Assembly (NCBI GenBank): GCA_017437125.1
Contig: JAFSBV010000025.1
Span: 88,389 to 152,388 of the forward strand
DNA: 64,000 bases
Direction of reading: 5' to 3'
DNA from: Bacteroidales bacterium
GTDB lineage: Bacteria > Bacteroidota > Bacteroidia > Bacteroidales > UBA932
The translations under genes were made by a program, and so were the position numbers. The notes under the pieces are model-generated. The model saw only the letters and a list, made by a program, of their open reading frames with translations. It had not been told where the DNA came from and did no database searches. Numbering within the stretch: position 1 is the stretch's first letter; each line of letters opens with the position of its first letter. Below, piece after piece: positions 9,484 through 18,395 of the stretch.

Positions 9484-10128
9484 CTATTTAATTTCCTTTC
9501 TAATCTCAAATTCCCCAATGCGCTCTCTTATACAGATTGCGCTATTGATTGCAGCATCCATATCATTGATAAAAGTTTCCCATGAAACGATATGGATATA
9601 AGAGTACGGCCATTTCTGTATTGTGTCTCGTTGGTTGCAATCGTATTTTTCGGGGCGTTTCCTGTTGAAGGTGTTTTCCCTGATAATCGTGAAAAGGTTT
9701 GCTGTATTAAAGTGTGTGCAACCACTAGGGCAACATGTTCTTTTCGTCAATACATATTCATAAGATCCGTTGATATCGGGAAGAACGACACCAAGAACGG
9801 CATTTGTTCTTGAGGTTTTGTCAGCTCTTTTGACTTCTTTGAGAGAGTATGATATTTCCCATGGTATCCATTGGTCTTTCTCCGGAATGATGTAACTTTT
9901 CATGCGTGGAGATATGAGAACTATGGTTACAGAGCTATCATATATCTTGTCTCTCAGTTTGGATTCTATGGTTTCGTCCTTAAAGTTGGAGAGGTCTTCT
10001 CCGTCTTTTTCGCCTTTGTTTATGTGGTCTCCTTCCGCAAGGCGTTCTTGTATTTCATCTACATAGTCGCGTACCTTGGTCTGTTCCCAGTTTGGGGTCC
10101 GATCCAAGCGCTGGACTGAGGTGTACAA
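9484..10128 (-). CDS. TIR-like (ThsB/DUF1863-type) protein, 5'-truncated orphan
   Basis: About 214 codons of a TIR-like domain of the MTH538/ThsB kind, a group that includes the sensor arm of Thoeris anti-phage systems. Seen: SKLRDKIYDSSVTIVLISP, then WIPWEISYSLKEVKR with the conserved Glu after Trp, then TSRTNAVLGVVLP, and a C-terminal helical tail. The first beta strand (F-x-S-Y) that should open the domain is missing. The frame starts only at a TTG (10126-10128), no ATG is available, and an in-frame TGA lies at 10138-10140, just after the rfbA stop. So the gene has probably lost its first dozen codons by recombination with the rfbA segment. No NADase effector (ThsA, SIR2) lies nearby. It may be decaying; family call fairly sure, activity doubtful. 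Confidence 0.65.
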   Translation of the reverse strand: MYTSVQRLDRTPNWEQTKVRDYVDEIQERLAEGDHINKGEKDGEDLSNFKDETIESKLRDKIYDSSVTIVLISPRMKSYIIPEKDQWIPWEISYSLKEVKRADKTSRTNAVLGVVLPDINGSYEYVLTKRTCCPSGCTHFNTANLFTIIRENTFNRKRPEKYDCNQRDTIQKWPYSYIHIVSWETFINDMDAAINSAICIRERIGEFEIRKEIK

Positions 10129-10146
10129 AAGGAGGAATCAGTTCAA

Positions 10147-11052
10147 TTAACCGAGATTAGGATTACCGGTCTGCTTTACTTCATCAATCACTCTAAGAAG
10201 GTACTGACCGTACTGATTCTTGAGCATAGGTTGGGCAAGTTCACGCATACGTTCTTCTGTGATCCAGCCTTGACGATATGCTATGCCTTCAAGACAAGCG
10301 ACTTTAAGTCCCTGACGCTTTTCCAGAACCTCGATATATGTCGATGCTTCTGAAAGTGAATCGTGAGTACCTGTATCAAGCCATGCAAAGCCTCTTCCCA
10401 GTGTCTGCACCTTAAGCTCACCGTCAGCAAGGAACTGCTGGTTGACAGTCGTAATCTCGTATTCTCCTCTCGCTGATGGCTTAATATTTCTGGCAACATT
10501 TACTACCTTGTTAGGATAGAAGTATAGACCAACAACTGCATAATTACTCTTAGGCTCCGCTGGTTTCTCCTCAATGCTGAGACAATTACCTTCACCATCA
10601 AACTCTGCTACTCCATATCTTTCCGGATCACTTACCCAATAGCCGAATACTGTTGCCTTACCATCTTCTTCAGCAGAACGGACAGCCTCCTTCAGCATCG
10701 GTACAAAACCGCTTCCATGAAATATATTGTCTCCAAGTACAAGACACGCACTGTCATTTCCTATAAAATCCGCTCCGATAGTAAATGCCTGAGCAAGTCC
10801 ATCCGGAGAAGGTTGCTCTGCGTAAGTAAAGTTCACACCATAATCACTGCCATCACCAAGAAGTCTCTTGAATCCAGGAAGATCATATGGAGTAGAGATG
10901 ATCAAGATATCCCTGATACCAGCAAGCATCAGTACTGATATCGGATAATATACCATCGGCTTATCATAGATCGGCATCAATTGCTTGGAGATGCCCTTTG
11001 TAATTGGATAGAGGCGGGTTCCTGAGCCTCCGGCGAGTACGATTCCTTTCAT
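10147..11052 (-). CDS. rfbA: Glucose-1-phosphate thymidylyltransferase
   Basis: A full-length 301-residue RmlA, the first enzyme of dTDP-L-rhamnose synthesis (glucose-1-phosphate + dTTP to dTDP-glucose). Key blocks: [13 protein letters not shown] at residues 8-20, [26 protein letters not shown], and [13 protein letters not shown]. Its DNA is less AT-rich than the partial copy at 7.9-8.05 kb. It follows rfbC by only 3 bases and is followed by the TIR fragment. With rfbC here and rfbD at 24.1 kb, three of the four rhamnose genes are in the window; rfbB is only present as a fragment. Confidence 0.96.
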   Translation of the reverse strand: MKGIVLAGGSGTRLYPITKGISKQLMPIYDKPMVYYPISVLMLAGIRDILIISTPYDLPGFKRLLGDGSDYGVNFTYAEQPSPDGLAQAFTIGADFIGNDSACLVLGDNIFHGSGFVPMLKEAVRSAEEDGKATVFGYWVSDPERYGVAEFDGEGNCLSIEEKPAEPKSNYAVVGLYFYPNKVVNVARNIKPSARGEYEITTVNQQFLADGELKVQTLGRGFAWLDTGTHDSLSEASTYIEVLEKRQGLKVACLEGIAYRQGWITEERMRELAQPMLKNQYGQYLLRVIDEVKQTGNPNLG

Positions 11053-11055
11053 GAT

Positions 11056-11625
11056 TTAGTATAGATTTTCGTTATAATCAAACAACCAGTCTGCATCCTT
11101 CAACTGAGAATGTTTTGTGTCTTTCTCTGATAGGATAATCTTGTCAAACGGAACCTTCCAGTCAATGCCAAGATCCGGATCGTTCCATGCAATCGCTCCT
11201 TCACTCTGAGGTGCATAGAAATTGTCACATTTATATTGGAAGATAACTTCATCTGTCAGGACGACAAATCCGTGGGCGAATCCTCTTGGGATGAAGAACT
11301 GACGATGATTATCCTCTGAAAGTTCGACTGCCACATGCTGACCGAATGTCGGAGAGCCTTTGCGGATATCAACGGCAACATCAAGAACAGCTCCTTTGAC
11401 AACCCTCACTAACTTGCTCTGAGCATATGGAGGTTTCTGGAAATGAAGTCCCCTAAGGACTCCATAGCAGGATTTGCTTTCGTTGTCCTGGACGAATTTC
11501 ACGTCTCTGACTTGCTGATTGAAATCTCGTTCTGAGAATGATTCAAAAAAGTAGCCACGATGATCACCATAGACTTTGGGCTCGATAATTACGACTCCTT
11601 CTATTAATGTTTTAATTACTTCCAT
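11056..11625 (-). CDS. rfbC: dTDP-4-dehydrorhamnose 3,5-epimerase
   Basis: A cupin-fold epimerase of about 189 residues, third step of dTDP-L-rhamnose synthesis. I place the start at the ATG 11623-11625 (MEVIKTLIEGV), which matches the usual N-terminus and overlaps the end of the dehydratase gene by 14 bases; an ATG 12 codons upstream would add a basic lead not typical of the family. Motifs seen: DHRGYFFESF, GVLRGLHFQ with the catalytic His, AVDIRKGSPTFG with the catalytic Asp, and FIPRGFAHGF. It is followed at once by rfbA. Confidence 0.95.
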   Translation of the reverse strand: MEVIKTLIEGVVIIEPKVYGDHRGYFFESFSERDFNQQVRDVKFVQDNESKSCYGVLRGLHFQKPPYAQSKLVRVVKGAVLDVAVDIRKGSPTFGQHVAVELSEDNHRQFFIPRGFAHGFVVLTDEVIFQYKCDNFYAPQSEGAIAWNDPDLGIDWKVPFDKIILSEKDTKHSQLKDADWLFDYNENLY

Positions 11626-13552
11626 TACAATCCTCTTCAACCTCCTTATCATACACTTCAAACCTCGAATTCTTGCTCTTGAACTCCGGAACGGTCTTCT
11701 TCATAAGTCTTACCATATCCTGAATTTCGACTGCTCGTGAAAGTCTTTCAAGTTCATTTGCGACTGCACAGGCATCATCGTAGTCATAACTGCGGACCTT
11801 CGCGATCATGATACGGTCATGGTCTGTCGGTATTGTATTTTCCTTATTGGAGAGAACTTCCTCGTAGAGCTTTTCACCTGGACGGAGGCCGCTATATTCA
11901 ACCATGATGTCCTTATCCGGTGTGAATCCGGCAAGTTTGATCATTCGACGTGCGAGATCATCGATCTTAACAGATTCGCCCATATCAAATACGAAAATCT
12001 GATTACCGGATGACATCGTTGCTGCTTCCATTACGAGACGGCAGGCCTCAGGGATCGTCATGAAGAAACGAGTAATTTCTGGATGGGTGACAGTTACCGG
12101 ACCTCCCTTTGCGATCTGGTCACGGAAACGAGGGATTACGGAGCCGTTGGAACCCAGGACATTACCGAAACGTGTCGTTACGAATTTGGTCTTTCCTCCG
12201 ATCTTGCCCTGCTCCATGGCAAGTCCCATAGACTGGACATAAATCTCGGCGAGACGCTTTGTACATCCCATGATGTTTGTCGGATTCACAGCCTTGTCGG
12301 TCGATACCATCACCATCATCTCTGCACCGTACTCGACGCACTTGTCTGCCACATTCCTTGATCCGGCTACGTTCACGAGCACTGCTTCACAAGGATTCTC
12401 CTCCATAAGCGGAACATGTTTATATGCTGCTGCATGGAACACAACCTGAGGTTTCCATTTCCTGAAGACATAGTCAAGTCGTGCAGGAATACGTACATCA
12501 CCTATAATAGGGGTAAAAGTAAGATTCGGAAACTTCTCTTCCAGTTCAAGACGGATGTTATGCATAGGAGTCTCGGAATTATCATAAAGCACAAGCTCCT
12601 TTACTCCGAATGTCGCAAGCTGACGACAGAGCTCAGATCCGATCGATCCAGCCGCACCTGTAACCATCACCACCTTGCCTCTGAAGTTCTCGACAACCTT
12701 ATCCATTGAAATCTTGATCTCCTCACGCATGAGAAGGTCTTCAATATCTATATTTCTGATCGGAAGGGTCGGCAGACCTTCTGCAGATTCCTCGATAGGA
12801 GGTGCAAAAAGAATCTTGATTTCATTGTCAACAGCCCATTTTACCACACGATCCTTCTCCTTGTTTGCCTCATCCTTTGTGACAAAAAGGATAGCATCAG
12901 TGCGGGTTCTCTTCATCAACTCGAGGAAATCCTCTTCATTGGAGAATGTATTGACCGGAAGTTCCGTAATCACATGTCGCTGAGCCGGAGCCTGCTTCAT
13001 GAAGCCGATTACTTCATAATGTGGAGATGTCTGGAGTCTCGACACACATGCCACAGATTTGTCTGAAGTGCCGTATATCATCACATTCTGGCAATTACGT
13101 CTGTAATCAAGGCGTGCCTTTACCATATCATACACGATGACCATCGCAGCACGAGCAATGACATAAAGCGCAAATGTCAGCAGGAAATCAGCTGTTGCCG
13201 CAAGGAGTACAGTATCCGAATAACCGCATACCAGTACATATACAGCAAGTACAATCACGGCCTGACCGGCAGCGACACAGGCGAATCTTGCCAACTGACG
13301 AAGTGTCGTATGACGTATGATGATTCTGTATGTCCTGAATATCCATACGAGCAACGCAGAAGCTGCAGCGCTTATGACCATCCAGAAGATCGCACCTGAG
13401 AAAAGGAAAACACCTCCACCGACAAGAGACTCAGCAAACAAAGCCGAGATAAAGGATGCTACCGTGGAAATCAACACGTCCATCAGAAATACAGTACGCG
13501 TGCTGACATAGGTCTTAAGATATTTTTTAAAGGTTTTCCCTAATTTGTTCAT
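11612..13552 (-). CDS. Membrane-bound nucleotide-sugar 4,6-dehydratase (FlaA1/WbpM/CapD type)
   Basis: A 646-residue enzyme with four or so N-terminal membrane helices (residues 15-130), a CoA-binding-like middle domain, and a C-terminal SDR domain from about residue 285 (GAAGSIGSELCRQL). The catalytic region STDKAVNPTNIMGCTK has Met instead of the usual Tyr of YxxxK, as in the long membrane-bound WbpM class that acts on UDP-GlcNAc or UDP-GalNAc. It should produce a 4-keto-6-deoxy sugar that starts a deoxy-amino sugar branch of the capsule. It sits between the Wzz-like gene (18-base gap) and rfbC (overlap). Confidence 0.92.
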   Translation of the reverse strand: MNKLGKTFKKYLKTYVSTRTVFLMDVLISTVASFISALFAESLVGGGVFLFSGAIFWMVISAAASALLVWIFRTYRIIIRHTTLRQLARFACVAAGQAVIVLAVYVLVCGYSDTVLLAATADFLLTFALYVIARAAMVIVYDMVKARLDYRRNCQNVMIYGTSDKSVACVSRLQTSPHYEVIGFMKQAPAQRHVITELPVNTFSNEEDFLELMKRTRTDAILFVTKDEANKEKDRVVKWAVDNEIKILFAPPIEESAEGLPTLPIRNIDIEDLLMREEIKISMDKVVENFRGKVVMVTGAAGSIGSELCRQLATFGVKELVLYDNSETPMHNIRLELEEKFPNLTFTPIIGDVRIPARLDYVFRKWKPQVVFHAAAYKHVPLMEENPCEAVLVNVAGSRNVADKCVEYGAEMMVMVSTDKAVNPTNIMGCTKRLAEIYVQSMGLAMEQGKIGGKTKFVTTRFGNVLGSNGSVIPRFRDQIAKGGPVTVTHPEITRFFMTIPEACRLVMEAATMSSGNQIFVFDMGESVKIDDLARRMIKLAGFTPDKDIMVEYSGLRPGEKLYEEVLSNKENTIPTDHDRIMIAKVRSYDYDDACAVANELERLSRAVEIQDMVRLMKKTVPEFKSKNSRFEVYDKEVEEDCNGSN

Positions 13553-13570
13553 AGGTTATCTCCATTTGAT

Positions 13571-14677
13571 TTAAAGAACATCCTTTAATTTCTGCCAATA
13601 TTCTTCACCGAAAAGTACCCATGCTGCAGCACAACATCCTGCAAGGAAGGTAAATATTACTAAAAGTTTTGCCTTACTTGGTGCTGTCTTTCTGATTGGT
13701 AAAGTAACAGGGTTAATAATTACAAATACAGGCTTAGCCTGCTGTTCCTGAATACGAGCGCCTTCAAGCTGGGTAGCAACCTGTGAATAAACCTGATAAG
13801 CAAGATTCATTTCCTGCTGAAGGCGATCTCTCTCAGCCTGCGCACTCAAAAGGATGACGCTCTTGTTTGCATCCACGAACTTTGCATAAGCCTGCTGGGC
13901 CTTATAGTAATCTGCCCTGCGTTCCTCGCATATTTCAGAGAGATTCTGAACATCCTGACGTGACTTTGAAGTGCGATAATCAGACATGTAAGTCTTGAGG
14001 TTCTCAACAACAGCGTTCATGACTGTAGCAACAACCCGAGGATCCTGCATCTCAAGAGACATTGATGTCTTGCCGGTCTTCTTATCGACATTCACCATGA
14101 TGTTTTCCGAAAAGAATTTCACTACGCCTCTCACCTTCTTAGGAAGGTTGAAAGGATCAAGTACTGTCTCTGATGTAACAACCTCTTCCTCCTCTGCAGG
14201 TTTTCCGATAGACATCACCCAGCCGAGAGCTTTGAAAGGAGCATTTATCACATATGACCACCAAGGAGACTTCTGGTATTCAAGCATATAGTCAAGAAGA
14301 TCGGTCTGAACTGTTTCATCTTTCCATGTAAATTCCACAGGAAGAGACAAGAGTTCAGTAATGAACGGTACAGAATGAACAACATCAGGAAACATCTCCA
14401 CACTGATGGCATCAATGCTGTTGTTGAGATTCACACCCATCATGGAAGCGATGCTGCTCACGCTTGAGTTCGTTCTCTGCTGAGTCTCTGGTGCGAGGGT
14501 CACAGACGAAGTATAAGTCTTAGGAATACTGAATCCGGCCACAAGTCCGATTACAGCACCTACGATGCACCATCTGATGATCATCCACTTCTTCTTCCAG
14601 AGCTTGCCTATAAGCTCCATTATGTCTATCTCCTGTTCTTCTTCGTATTGTGGCTGTATGTAATTATTGTTTTCCAT
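13571..14677 (-). CDS. Wzz/GumC-type chain-length determinant (polysaccharide co-polymerase)
   Basis: A 368-residue inner-membrane protein with a helix near residues 32-53, a long periplasmic part with coiled-coil character (residues 230-310), and a second helix near the C-terminus (LLVIFTFLAGCCAAAWVLF). This is the Wzz fold that sets polymer length and links polymerase to the export channel. No cytoplasmic tyrosine kinase domain follows, so it is Wzz-like rather than Wzc-like. It shares one base with the end of the export-channel gene, so the two are co-translated. Confidence 0.9.
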   Translation of the reverse strand: MENNNYIQPQYEEEQEIDIMELIGKLWKKKWMIIRWCIVGAVIGLVAGFSIPKTYTSSVTLAPETQQRTNSSVSSIASMMGVNLNNSIDAISVEMFPDVVHSVPFITELLSLPVEFTWKDETVQTDLLDYMLEYQKSPWWSYVINAPFKALGWVMSIGKPAEEEEVVTSETVLDPFNLPKKVRGVVKFFSENIMVNVDKKTGKTSMSLEMQDPRVVATVMNAVVENLKTYMSDYRTSKSRQDVQNLSEICEERRADYYKAQQAYAKFVDANKSVILLSAQAERDRLQQEMNLAYQVYSQVATQLEGARIQEQQAKPVFVIINPVTLPIRKTAPSKAKLLVIFTFLAGCCAAAWVLFGEEYWQKLKDVL

Positions 14678-17094
14678 TATTTTTTAGTATTCATGATTAT
14701 ATTTCCTACTGTAGCAAGCATTGTTGCGATAGACGAAGAAGTAGTTGCAACGCTGAGGAACTGCTGGAGACTGTTACCATTCTTCTCACGCTTGTTAGGG
14801 ATGACGATTTCGCAGCCTGGCTGGATGACATCATAGCTCAACTTCCTGGCCTTTGAGATCGTACCGTTCATATAAACGACATATGCCTTGCTCTTCTTTG
14901 ACCTGAATCCGTATCCTCCGGCCTGCATGACGTAATCCCTGACTGTCTGGTTAGGAACGAAGGTCACCGTATTAGGCTGCATCACATTACCGGAAATCTT
15001 AACCGTATTCGTATATTCCGGTATGATCAGTCTGTCACCCTCGCGAAGGACAAGGTCGAAATCACCACCAGGAGCAGCCAGAGCCTTGTCAAGCTCGATT
15101 CCGACAGTGTAAACACGTTCGAAATCTATGGCACTTACATCCACACTGTCACGTCCGCGTCCCACAGTCTCGATAGTTGCCTGGAATCTGGCATACTCCT
15201 CAGCGTTCATCAGGCGGAGAAGTCTCGCACCCTTGACATATGCCCAGTCGTTGAGACCACCGGCCTTCTGAACAAGGTCTGAAAGGCGCTCTTCCTTCTG
15301 AGTCATCACATATGTACCAGGGAAGATAGCCTCGCCGGAAATTGTCACTGTAGCCTGCTCCACATAACCAGGACTACGGCGAACATAGATCTGGTCATAT
15401 GGCTGAAGCTTGAATCCGGCCTCACTGTCAAGAACATAACCGTCCTTGAATGAGAATGTATAAACCTCTCCGATAGTCGATGACTGGTCAGTGCTCTTAG
15501 GATTCCTGATACGGCGGCTCACGTCGATCTTCACTGTAGAAGCCGATTCAAGAAGACCTCCGGCCTGCATTATGGCATCCTCAAGAGTGGTATTCTCAGC
15601 AAACACAAATCTTCCAGGACGAGCGACCTCTCCAGCCACGGAAATATATCCGAGATCCTGAAGGTCATGTACGCTTGGAATATAAAGCACATCATTCTTC
15701 TGAAGCTTTATGTCTTCCGCAGTACCGCCAAGCACAGCCTTGATGTCAACAGGAATTACCTCAAGAGTCAGGTCCTCACGCTCCCTGTGAAGAAGAGCAC
15801 GGTTTGTAAATGCATCTCCCTTGAGACCGTCGGCCTTGGCAATGAGTTCCGAAACGGTCTCCACACCGTTACCGAGCTGATAGACACCCGGACGATATAC
15901 GGCACCATTGATCTCGATCTTGTTTGTGAATCTGTCAAGCATTGCTCCGACTGTCAGAACATCACCATCCATAAGAGTAAACGCCTCATAATCAGGTTGA
16001 TCAATAGTATAAACCTGATATTCCTTTCCGTTCTGACGGACCATACGGATATTGTCCTTATAGGCATCGCTTGTAAATCCTCCGGCATAGCCGATAAGGT
16101 CCTGAACAGTCTCACCATCCTTGAGTTCATAAGCCATCGGCCTCTTGACATTTCCGTCAAGTTCCACGATCTGGCTGTATGGAGGAACGATGATGATGTC
16201 CCCCTCTTCAAGAATCACATTACCGTCAGCTTTGCCGTTGAGGATAAGGTCATATACGTCAACAGTTGCGATGTTCTTACCGTTCCTTACGAGCTGGATG
16301 GCACGAAGAGAACCGAGGTCGCTGACTCCACCAGCCCTGTGAAGAGCATGATAAAGATTTGAAAGCGAAGAAAGGTAATATGTTCCAGGATTTGCGACCT
16401 CGCCCATGAGGTTCACCTGGATGGTCCTGATATTGCCGAGGGTGAGCTTGATGTCAGATTTTGCATCATCGCCATCGACAGAATAAATCTGACCAAGCTT
16501 GCGGCGCATATATGAATCCGCCTCCTTTACGGTCATGCCGTTAAGGTTCACGACTCCGATATCCGGAATATTGATGGTTCCGTCAGGTGATATGGTCTGA
16601 CGGATGCTTGCCTGATTCGTTCCCCAGATGTCGATGAAAACCTCGTCTCCAGGACCGAGTACATAATTGGTCGGAGTCGGAAGGTTTGAACTTGGAGCGA
16701 ATGTAAGGTTCCTGCTGGTGAAGATATCACGTCCGAACACCCTTCTTCCTGGTTCGGTCACTTCCGCCATGATCACATCCATCTCAGCAGCATTCGAAGG
16801 AGAAGCCACGTCCTCTGTTCTGCGCTGACGCTCCTGCACCCCCGCAACAGTCACTGCTCCGCCCTGTCCGGCACGCTCGTTTTCAAATCTCTCCTTGAGA
16901 CGTTCAGCCTGAGCACGTGTAACACCACGAGCTGAAAGCTCTTTCACCATGTCATTCTGGGACTTGCCGCTTGCCATTCCCTCCTTGACATAGGCTACCA
17001 CTGCATCATCCGACATCTGCGCAGAAGCCTCGACCGAAGAAAACAGAAGAGCCAACGCTACAGATACGATTGCAAAAAAGTTGATTCTTGTCAT
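14677..17094 (-). CDS. SLBB-domain polysaccharide export protein (Wza-like)
   Basis: A large 805-residue envelope protein with a cleavable signal peptide (residues 1-25, ending SVEASAQ). A low-complexity lead is followed near residue 140 by the Poly_export domain (TNYVLGPGDEVFIDIWG) and then at least five SLBB repeats, each with a form of V-x-GEV-x-x-PGTY (NLMGEVANPGTYYLSSL, EINGAVYRPGVYQL, SVAGEVARPGRF, TISGEAIFPGTY, KISGNVMQPNTV). It should form the outer-membrane export channel. It is the first protein gene of the capsule operon proper, about 155 bases downstream of a predicted promoter, and that leader is the likely target of UpxY. Confidence 0.94.
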   Translation of the reverse strand: MTRINFFAIVSVALALLFSSVEASAQMSDDAVVAYVKEGMASGKSQNDMVKELSARGVTRAQAERLKERFENERAGQGGAVTVAGVQERQRRTEDVASPSNAAEMDVIMAEVTEPGRRVFGRDIFTSRNLTFAPSSNLPTPTNYVLGPGDEVFIDIWGTNQASIRQTISPDGTINIPDIGVVNLNGMTVKEADSYMRRKLGQIYSVDGDDAKSDIKLTLGNIRTIQVNLMGEVANPGTYYLSSLSNLYHALHRAGGVSDLGSLRAIQLVRNGKNIATVDVYDLILNGKADGNVILEEGDIIIVPPYSQIVELDGNVKRPMAYELKDGETVQDLIGYAGGFTSDAYKDNIRMVRQNGKEYQVYTIDQPDYEAFTLMDGDVLTVGAMLDRFTNKIEINGAVYRPGVYQLGNGVETVSELIAKADGLKGDAFTNRALLHREREDLTLEVIPVDIKAVLGGTAEDIKLQKNDVLYIPSVHDLQDLGYISVAGEVARPGRFVFAENTTLEDAIMQAGGLLESASTVKIDVSRRIRNPKSTDQSSTIGEVYTFSFKDGYVLDSEAGFKLQPYDQIYVRRSPGYVEQATVTISGEAIFPGTYVMTQKEERLSDLVQKAGGLNDWAYVKGARLLRLMNAEEYARFQATIETVGRGRDSVDVSAIDFERVYTVGIELDKALAAPGGDFDLVLREGDRLIIPEYTNTVKISGNVMQPNTVTFVPNQTVRDYVMQAGGYGFRSKKSKAYVVYMNGTISKARKLSYDVIQPGCEIVIPNKREKNGNSLQQFLSVATTSSSIATMLATVGNIIMNTKK

Positions 17095-17364
17095 TATTTA
17101 TCCTTGATTTTTAAATTATTAGCACTAAGAAAGGACACCCGAAACCATGAGTTTCCGAGAGTCACCTGCAAATTTAACACCGCCTTGCATAAGGCCGAAT
17201 CGATACGCGCTATCCAGCAACATGATACAATTCAGCAATATAACCATCACTATATGTTGCAAATTTAACAAAATTAGTGACAAAATAAAAGGAAAAGCAG
17301 GTATAATTTACCCCCCCCCATGAATTTTTCTAAAACAGAGAGAAAACAGTTCGAAATCAGAAGA
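17095..17364 (-). promoter_or_regulatory. Leader and promoter region of the capsule export operon
   Basis: The 270 bases between upxY and the export gene hold a minus-strand -7 box TAAATTTG (17260-17267) and a second overlapping candidate TAATTTTG (17269-17276); no -33 TTTG stands at the best spacing. The predicted transcript has a leader of about 155 bases, as expected for UpxY-type control by transcript antitermination. A run of nine C (17311-17319) lies upstream of the promoter. Confidence 0.55.
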
Positions 17365-17880
17365 TTACATCAGTTCCAGATCCTGAGGTTGGACATAGGT
17401 GGTTGCAATCGCGAGCATACCTGGCAATTCGACTACAACACGACGGGAACGCTTGATTCTGACAACAGTTCCCTCAACGCCCTTGAAAGGTCCTTTCACA
17501 ACACGGACTTTCTGCCCCTGACGGAGCTTGGAGGTGATTTCCTTGAGGTATAGTACATCATCCGACATGACGCGACTGATCTGGATGAAGTCATCCATAG
17601 CCTTGTCCGGCACAACTATCGGCTTGCGGGTGGCCTTGTCCCAGATATACCTCCCCCAGCATGAGTCTCCGAACGAACGCATGAATTCGTCGAGCAAGGA
17701 TTTTTCCGAATTGACAAAACAGAGATTTGCGACGGCAGGAACAGTCAGAATCACTTTCCGCCCGTCCTTTTCAACAGTTTTTTTGCGCATGGGTACGAAA
17801 CATTCGAATCCTGCATCATTGAGAAGCTGCTTGAATTTCAGTTCCCTTCCATATGTTACCCTGATTGCAAACCAGCTCAT
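17365..17880 (-). CDS. UpxY-family transcription antiterminator (NusG-like)
   Basis: A 171-residue NusG paralogue. The start is the ATG at 17878-17880 (MSWFAIRVTYGRELKF), which matches the family; a longer frame reads into tmRNA and is not real. The N-terminal NGN domain spans about residues 1-110, and the C-terminal KOW domain has GQKVRVVKGPFKGVEGTV. UpxY proteins let RNA polymerase read through the long leaders of their own capsule operons, and this gene directly precedes one. It begins only 20 bases after the 3' end of ssrA with no terminator between, so it is probably read from the tmRNA promoter. Confidence 0.93.
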   Translation of the reverse strand: MSWFAIRVTYGRELKFKQLLNDAGFECFVPMRKKTVEKDGRKVILTVPAVANLCFVNSEKSLLDEFMRSFGDSCWGRYIWDKATRKPIVVPDKAMDDFIQISRVMSDDVLYLKEITSKLRQGQKVRVVKGPFKGVEGTVVRIKRSRRVVVELPGMLAIATTYVQPQDLELM

Positions 17881-17900
17881 CGTACCCGTAATGAATTTTG

Positions 17901-18296
17901 TGGAGATGGGCGGACTCGAACCGCCGTCCAAACACCGCACCAAACAGCTTTCTACACGCTTAGTCTTCCTTTGGTTTTCGACGCACGGCTGCCGGAAGAC
18001 AGGCCATCGTACGCTTATCCTTTAAGGCTTGGCGGAGTTTAAAGGAGTCACTCCGGGCATCCGGTTTGAATGATACCCCGGATTCCAGCCATAACCGGCT
18101 TAAAGGCTGGAGGGATACTCGTCGGCGACGCAGCCTTGGCGTCGCGGATTAAGGTAGTGTGCTTAGCAGACTACGCAGCGAGTGCATAAGAGTTGTTGCC
18201 AACTAAAAATTCGAAGGCCGAGATTAACGGGCAAACCTACAACGCCCGACGTGCTTACCATCCGATGTCTGATGCTGTCAAAACCAAAACATCCCC
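17901..18296 (-). ncRNA. ssrA: tmRNA (ssrA)
   Basis: A 396-base minus-strand tmRNA. The 5' end GGGGATG pairs with the 3' end CATCTCC before an encoded CCA. The T-arm GGCGGTTCGAGTCCGCC is tRNA-like. The resume ORF reads GNNSYALAA then TAG, and with the alanine brought by tmRNA gives the tag A-GNNSYALAA, close to other Bacteroidota tags ending YALAA. A complete promoter lies just upstream (18310-18340). Confidence 0.95.
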
Positions 18297-18309
18297 ATTA
18301 GACTTCCTG

Positions 18310-18340
18310 CAAAGATAGTAATTCAATCTGAATTAACAAA
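18310..18340 (-). promoter_or_regulatory. ssrA promoter
   Basis: On the minus strand TTTG (18337-18340), exactly 19 bases, then TATCTTTG (18310-18317): a full match to the Bacteroidota primary-sigma consensus TTTG-N19-TAnnTTTG. The tmRNA begins 14 bases downstream. With no terminator before upxY, it may also drive that gene. Confidence 0.85.
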
Positions 18341-18395
18341 AGGCGCACCAGCGCCGTGCCACTCGCGTCAGTGAAATGCAGGAACAACAAGACTT

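Noticed and set aside
9592-10119. Plus-strand ORFs opposite the TIR gene
   Set aside because: Short, hydrophobic shadow frames with no signature; the minus-strand TIR motifs are convincing.
10128-10140. A Shine-Dalgarno-like AAAGGAGGAA on the plus strand
   Set aside because: No plus-strand gene follows; it is chance within the gap between rfbA and the TIR fragment.
15667-16362. A 231-codon plus-strand ORF
   Set aside because: It is antisense to the Wza-like gene, has no family features, and the minus-strand reading has clear SLBB repeats.
1-17900. A second copy of the tmRNA 3' end as island border
   Set aside because: None was found in the capsule locus within the window; it could lie beyond the left edge.
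17901-17943. upxY starting inside tmRNA (MVRCLDGGSSPPIS)
   Set aside because: The lead is the translated tmRNA 3' end; the family start is the ATG at 17880.
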